A program made the position numbers and the translations under genes. From Promethearchaeota archaeon (GTDB taxonomy: Archaea; Asgardarchaeota; Lokiarchaeia; Sigynarchaeales; SOKP01), in NCBI GenBank assembly GCA_014730295.1, contig WJIN01000252.1, positions 1-9,325 on the forward strand: a stretch of DNA of 9,325 nt, written 5' to 3'. Under the pieces are notes generated by a model. It worked only from the letters and a program-made list of their open reading frames with translations, made no database searches and had not been told where the DNA came from. This document shows, one piece after another, positions 5,858 through 9,325 of this stretch. Each line of letters starts with the position of its first letter. Positions within the stretch are counted from its first letter, which is position 1.

Positions 5858-7078
5858 ATGACAGAAAAATTTAGGCGACTTAGCAACATGGAGGATAGAA
5901 TATTATCTTGTGTGGCAGTAGGAGACTGTCGTGGAGCTTTAAAAGGACAATATAAAGAACCTATTCTTGAGGCTACATGCCCAATGAGAGATCACGGACC
6001 CGGATTTGAATCTTTTTCTGCAAGAGGGAGATTTACTATTTCAAGAGCACTTCTTGATGGCAAAATCGAACCCAGTGAAGGCTTAGCCGAAGTCGTTTTC
6101 CAATGTACATTATGTGGCGCATGTAGAGAGGTATGTAATAATATGGAAAATCCCTGCATGGAGGTAAATGCCAAGAGATATATTGAGGATCACGTAGAGA
6201 TTTGGGAAGGTCTCAGAGCAGATCTAGTGGATGCAGGAGTTGCTCCAATGCAAAGACACAAGGAATTATTTATACATTTAATAAAAGAACATAATCCTTA
6301 TATGGAACCTCATAATAAAAGAAATAATTGGATTCCAAAAGATTTTATGGGCAATAAAAGGGATTGTGACACACTTTTCTTTGTCGGATGTACTTCTGCC
6401 TACCGATTAAATGAAATCCCCCTTAACTTTCTAAAGATTGCTCAAAAAGCTAATTTGGACTTAAATATATCTGAAAATGAATGGTGTTGTGGATCAGTTA
6501 ATTTACGGACGGGAACAGAAGATAAATTCATGAACTTAGCTAAGCATAATTTTGAACTATGTGAAAATTTAAAACTCGAAACGATCGTTACAACTTGCGC
6601 GGGGTGTTATAAAACTTTAAAGATCGACTATCCAAAGTATTTAGATAATTGGGAGTTCCAAATAAAACATTCGATTGAAATGATTGATGATTCTATAAAT
6701 GAGGAGAGAATTCAAATAAAAAATAAAATCGATGGTATAATTACCTATCACGATCCTTGCCATTTAGGAAGACATTCTGGGATATATGATGCTCCTCGAA
6801 ATGTGATTGATGCAATCAGAAAAGATGATTTCATCGAGATGAGGAGGAATAGGAATTATTCCTATTGTTGCGGTGCTGGAGGAGGTGTCAAATCCAGCTT
6901 TCCAGAATTAGCAATAGAAATAGCTAAAGACCGACTCAAGGAGGCTGAAAACACCGGAGCCAAATATTTGACTACAACATGTCCCTTTTGTATAAATAAT
7001 TTATCGCAAGCCGCAAAAAGTCTAAATTCTTCCATTAAGGTTATAGACCTTCTCGACTTAGTTGCTCGGGCACTCTAA
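5858..7078 (+). CDS. GlcF/HdrD-like iron-sulfur protein with two CCG domains
   Basis: This 406-residue, soluble-looking protein is the likely electron-transfer partner of the FAD oxidase encoded just upstream. It has an N-terminal ferredoxin-like part and two C-terminal cysteine-rich CCG domains, as in GlcF, LldE and heterodisulfide reductase HdrB/HdrD. The second [4Fe-4S] motif is complete: C83-x2-C86-x2-C89-x3-C93. The first is altered: C18, C24 and C41-P are present, but the position expected for the second cysteine is V21. CCG domain 1 has C178, C210-C211-G and C247-x2-C250. Domain 2 has C301, C337-C338-G and C375-x2-C378. Both sets are intact; in HdrB such residues bind non-cubane [4Fe-4S] clusters. 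No membrane segment is visible, so the final acceptor (quinone, disulfide or other) is unknown. It ends 15 bp from the convergent SDR gene. Confidence 0.88.
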   Translation: MTEKFRRLSNMEDRILSCVAVGDCRGALKGQYKEPILEATCPMRDHGPGFESFSARGRFTISRALLDGKIEPSEGLAEVVFQCTLCGACREVCNNMENPCMEVNAKRYIEDHVEIWEGLRADLVDAGVAPMQRHKELFIHLIKEHNPYMEPHNKRNNWIPKDFMGNKRDCDTLFFVGCTSAYRLNEIPLNFLKIAQKANLDLNISENEWCCGSVNLRTGTEDKFMNLAKHNFELCENLKLETIVTTCAGCYKTLKIDYPKYLDNWEFQIKHSIEMIDDSINEERIQIKNKIDGIITYHDPCHLGRHSGIYDAPRNVIDAIRKDDFIEMRRNRNYSYCCGAGGGVKSSFPELAIEIAKDRLKEAENTGAKYLTTTCPFCINNLSQAAKSLNSSIKVIDLLDLVARAL

Positions 7079-7093
7079 TATATTTGAAATTAG

Positions 7094-8110
7094 TTAATCT
7101 CTTTTAATATAGCCATATTTCTTGAACCATTGAATTTGTTCCTTAATCGCCTGTCGAATATTGGTTCTTGGCATATCCAATTCTGTCTGGGCCTTCGAAC
7201 AATCAAATATACGGTATTTTGCCGCAGCTACGCTTTCTAATGGCGTTTTAGGTGGCTTATTTTGAATAATACACGAATAAAATTCATCAAAAAAGGCAAA
7301 AATCTGGGCTAAAAATAACGGAAATGAAAAAGAAGGCGCCTCTTTTCCTGCAACATCCGCAATTAATCTTAAAAAATCTCGAAAGGACATATTTTTGTTT
7401 CCAGCAATATAACGTTCTCCAGATTTTCCATTTTTAATCGCTAATACATGAGCAGCTGCTACATCTCTTACATGTACGATATTTAGTTTTGTATCCACAA
7501 ATCCCGGCATTTTTCCATTCATAAAATCTTGTATTATTCTTCCAGTTGGGGTTGGTTTGATATCATATGGTCCTATAGGAACGGTTGGTAAAATTGAACA
7601 TGTAGGGAGACCATTTCTGTGCCATTTTAATGCTACTAATTCTCCAAGATATTTTGAACGTTTATAATGACCAGTTAATTCAGTTTCAGAGGCAAATAAT
7701 GATTCATCTCCAATTTTACCCTTAGAGGGAATTCCAACGGCACTTTCCGAGCTGGTGAAGATTACTTTTTTAATTCCATTATCCATGGCGATCTTCATTA
7801 ATCTATCCGTAGCCCAGACATTCGTTTCATACATCATTTCAAATTTCTGCTTATCCGCCCAAAACCAGAGTGGCAAAAAGGTATAGAGGGCACCCGCATG
7901 AATTACATAGTCACAATTTTTTATTGCCCTAGTAAGCGAAAGACTGTCTCGTAAATCCCCATAAGCATATTCAATTGGTAAATTTTCTAATGTTTGAAGG
8001 TCTGAGGTCTTTCTCACGAAAGCTTTCACTTGATATCCTCTATCCAAAGCTTCACGCACAATATTCGCTCCAATGAATCCATTTGCACCGGTGATCAATA
8101 CTTTTGTCAT
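7094..8110 (-). CDS. NAD(P)-dependent epimerase/reductase, extended SDR (HpnA/DFR-like)
   Basis: This 338-residue protein is an extended short-chain dehydrogenase/reductase. The Rossmann motif TGANGFIG (7-14) is followed by a basic stretch (AFVRKTSD, 30-37) after the second strand, which may favour NADP. Other family marks are GDLRD (51-55), the serine run FTSSESAVG (118-126) and the catalytic pair Y149-x3-K153 in YKRSK. The length and C-terminal region (SFRDFLRLIADVAGKEAP, then a hydrophobic helix near 262-282 and a WFKKYGY end) resemble, from memory, the hopanoid-associated epimerase HpnA and dihydroflavonol-4-reductase-like proteins. Archaea do not make hopanoids, so the true substrate (nucleotide sugar, isoprenoid or other carbonyl) is open. 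ATG at 8110 has TAGGA a few bases upstream and a TATA box about 26 bases before it. It is convergent with the iron-sulfur gene, with no room for separate terminators. Confidence 0.85.
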   Translation of the reverse strand: MTKVLITGANGFIGANIVREALDRGYQVKAFVRKTSDLQTLENLPIEYAYGDLRDSLSLTRAIKNCDYVIHAGALYTFLPLWFWADKQKFEMMYETNVWATDRLMKIAMDNGIKKVIFTSSESAVGIPSKGKIGDESLFASETELTGHYKRSKYLGELVALKWHRNGLPTCSILPTVPIGPYDIKPTPTGRIIQDFMNGKMPGFVDTKLNIVHVRDVAAAHVLAIKNGKSGERYIAGNKNMSFRDFLRLIADVAGKEAPSFSFPLFLAQIFAFFDEFYSCIIQNKPPKTPLESVAAAKYRIFDCSKAQTELDMPRTNIRQAIKEQIQWFKKYGYIKRD

Positions 8111-8130
8111 AGGATTCCTATAAATTTAAT

Positions 8131-8140
8131 TTTTTATATG
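8131..8140 (-). promoter_or_regulatory. TATA box of the SDR gene
   Basis: Read on the minus strand this is CATATAAAAA, centred about 26 bases before the ATG at 8110. That spacing implies a transcript beginning at or very near the start codon. The palindrome at 8161-8176 lies just upstream of it, in the position of an activator or repressor site. Confidence 0.5.
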
Positions 8141-8160
8141 ATGTTTTTGTAATTGAAATT

Positions 8161-8176
8161 ATATGTTAAAACATAT
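8161..8176. promoter_or_regulatory. 16-bp palindrome, candidate operator of the SDR gene
   Basis: ATATGTTAAAACATAT consists of exact 7-bp inverted arms around an AA centre. It ends 21 bases upstream of the TATA box of the minus-strand SDR gene. Perfect dyads of this length next to a promoter are typical binding sites for dimeric helix-turn-helix regulators. The regulator is not identified. AT-rich composition makes chance palindromes more likely, so this remains a candidate. Confidence 0.4.
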
Positions 8177-8267
8177 TTAATTGTGATATTATTAAAAATA
8201 TTCATTTTGCTAGCTTTTGAATTTTGTAATTTTGATAATTAATCTCTTTTAAAAGTTCTATCTGATG

Positions 8268-8284
8268 ATAAAAAAAAGGAAAAA
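8268..8284 (-). terminator. T-tract terminator after the CPBP protease gene
   Basis: On the minus strand, TTTTTCC followed by eight T begins about 10 bases after the stop codon at 8294-8296. Two adjoining T-runs without a stem-loop fit an archaeal intrinsic terminator and would uncouple the protease gene from the downstream SDR gene, which has its own promoter. Confidence 0.55.
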
Positions 8285-8293
8285 TAAAGGTGA

Positions 8294-9145
8294 TTACTTC
8301 TCATATTTTCGGGGAATTTGCGCCTCTGCTTTTTTCGAAAGATGCTCAGGACCAAAATAAATTATCACCCCAATGAGATATATTCCAATGGCGATACTTG
8401 CGCTAATATAGAAAATCATCGTTGGCATCAATCCTAAATACCCTACGATGAATATCATATCAAAATTAAAGCTAAAATGCATAATGATAGTCAGAATCAA
8501 ACTACCATTTGAGTTATTATAGACCCATGTCATTAAAATCGAAATAACTAGTACTAAAGGTATGAAAATATAAATCGCAATCCTCTCTTCTACCAGATAT
8601 AATGGTAAATGCCAGAAGGCCCAAATAAAACCTAAAATAATACTCGACAGCAAGGCATTATATTTCGATTGTAATCGGGGAAGAGCGAACCCTCGCCATC
8701 CCGTTTCCTCACTTAACGGACCTGAAAACAATGTGAAAAGCAAGTAATAGAGAAATAAGGGAACGGTGAGTGATGGGTCAATTCCCGGCGAGACTCCTCC
8801 CGCGATAATATAGATTAGGGCAAAACCAAGTGGAGCTAACAAGATTAGAAATGCTGCAAAATACCATTTCCAATGCACCCTCCATCGTGTTAGTCCTCTA
8901 AGTAATAATTTTACTTCCTCCTTGCCACCAATCAATCCAGATATAATTATTGCTGAAATTGTCGGACTCCAAGCAGAAATAATCCAATAGAGAAATTCGG
9001 GAAATATTTGTCCAAGCCAACTCTTCAATAATACCGCTATAGTAATTAAAGCATAACTCATTAGAAAGAACCAAATTAATGAATATTTTTGAAAAAAGTT
9101 GTTTGATTTAGAATGCTCTAAAAGAGCCTTTTCATGAGATTTCAT
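8294..9145 (-). CDS. CPBP (CAAX/Rce1-like) intramembrane glutamic endopeptidase
   Basis: This 283-residue polytopic membrane protein has about eight hydrophobic segments, roughly 22-42, 50-72, 94-116, 126-143, 163-180, 189-208, 214-238 and 244-264. It carries the conserved motifs of the CPBP/Abi family: E146-E147-x3-R151 in EETGWRG, W175-x3-H179 in WAFWHLPL, and H223-x3-N227 in HFSFN. These glutamate, histidine and asparagine residues form the membrane-embedded active site of Rce1-type proteases. Bacterial and archaeal members cleave prenylated or other peptides, take part in peptide maturation or immunity, or have unknown roles; no substrate is suggested by the neighbours here. ATG at 9145 follows TAGGA about 11 bases upstream. 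The final 15 residues are charged (KKAEAQIPRKYEK) and cytosolic in appearance. Confidence 0.88.
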   Translation of the reverse strand: MKSHEKALLEHSKSNNFFQKYSLIWFFLMSYALITIAVLLKSWLGQIFPEFLYWIISAWSPTISAIIISGLIGGKEEVKLLLRGLTRWRVHWKWYFAAFLILLAPLGFALIYIIAGGVSPGIDPSLTVPLFLYYLLFTLFSGPLSEETGWRGFALPRLQSKYNALLSSIILGFIWAFWHLPLYLVEERIAIYIFIPLVLVISILMTWVYNNSNGSLILTIIMHFSFNFDMIFIVGYLGLMPTMIFYISASIAIGIYLIGVIIYFGPEHLSKKAEAQIPRKYEK

Positions 9146-9197
9146 ATTATATGGATTCCTACTTCACTATTTATCTCTTGCTTAGACCAATATTAAT

Positions 9198-9220
9198 AAA
9201 AATATACTCTAATATAAAAT
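9198..9220 (-). promoter_or_regulatory. Probable promoter region of the CPBP gene
   Basis: Two TATA-like boxes are seen on the minus strand, ATTTTATATT (9211-9220) and GAGTATATTTTT (about 9198-9209). Either would place the transcript start 34-44 bases before the ATG at 9145. Which one is used cannot be decided. Confidence 0.35.
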
Positions 9221-9243
9221 AAAGAAAGAGAAGATTTGAGGAC

Positions 9244-9325
9244 TTAATCCTTCACTGCATTCATTATTATATTATTAGTCATTTCTTTAATTTTCAATAC
9301 ATTCTGAGTGCTTAAAGTGTTTTCA
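9244..9325 (-). CDS. C-terminal end of an unidentified protein (partial)
   Basis: On the minus strand a frame is open from the window edge to a TAA at 9244-9246, giving 26 codons with the C-terminus MTNNIIMNAVKD. Composition looks like an ordinary helical protein end, and the 98-bp distance to the next minus-strand gene is normal intergenic spacing. The fragment is too short to assign a family, and a 26-codon open frame in AT-rich DNA could occur by chance. Confidence 0.4.
   Translation of the reverse strand, partial: ENTLSTQNVLKIKEMTNNIIMNAVKD

Noticed and set aside
8294..9145. CPBP protease as part of a bacteriocin or immunity cluster
   Set aside because: No small precursor peptide, ABC transporter or radical-SAM neighbour is visible on either side, so no peptide-maturation role is supported.
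1..9325. CRISPR array, tRNA, rRNA or defence island
   Set aside because: No regularly spaced repeats, tRNA-like cloverleaf with a TTCRANNC loop, or rRNA-like conserved GC-rich block was noticed. Apart from TnpB and the CPBP protease there is nothing defence-like.

Overview
The window is AT-rich and looks archaeal. Several genes are preceded by A/T-rich boxes resembling archaeal TATA elements, T-tracts rather than classical stem-loops follow genes, arginine is written mostly as AGA, and starts are a mixture of leaderless-looking TTG/GTG starts and short leaders with a TAGGA-type Shine-Dalgarno. The gene families (a Pyrococcus-type nitrilase, an HdrD/GlcF-type protein with two CCG domains, a CPBP membrane protease) fit an archaeon. 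A mesophilic AT-rich lineage such as Asgard/Lokiarchaeia is my guess from family resemblance and is not proven here.

Layout. Bases 1-244 are the right end of an IS200/IS605-type element: the last codons of a TnpB (OrfB) gene, an in-frame TGA, a still-readable relic tail, and the terminal hairpin that normally ends the TnpB guide-RNA scaffold. The element ends only about 22 bp before a nitrilase-family gene (267-1055). A plus-strand series follows: an alkaline-phosphatase-superfamily phosphodiesterase (1252-3177), a NIPA-like DMT membrane protein (3268-4185), a GlcD-like FAD oxidase (4292-5767) and a GlcF/HdrD-like iron-sulfur protein (5858-7078). The strand then switches. An HpnA/dihydroflavonol-reductase-like extended SDR (7094-8110) ends 15 bp from the iron-sulfur gene, then comes a CPBP (Rce1-like) intramembrane protease (8294-9145), and probably the C-terminal end of another minus-strand gene (9244-9325).

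How the genes work together. The only firm functional pair is the GlcD-like flavoprotein with its iron-sulfur partner. They would oxidise an unidentified 2-hydroxyacid-like substrate and pass electrons through Fe-S and CCG-type centres to an unknown acceptor. The phosphodiesterase, the transporter and the nitrilase have no demonstrated link to that pair; each seems to have its own promoter or none visible. Most of the window is ordinary metabolic DNA. The points most worth a second look are the IS end placed in the 5' leader of the nitrilase gene, the missing cysteine in the first Fe-S motif of the GlcF-like protein, the lost GEHGIG-type motif in the GlcD-like protein, and a 16-bp palindrome upstream of the SDR promoter.
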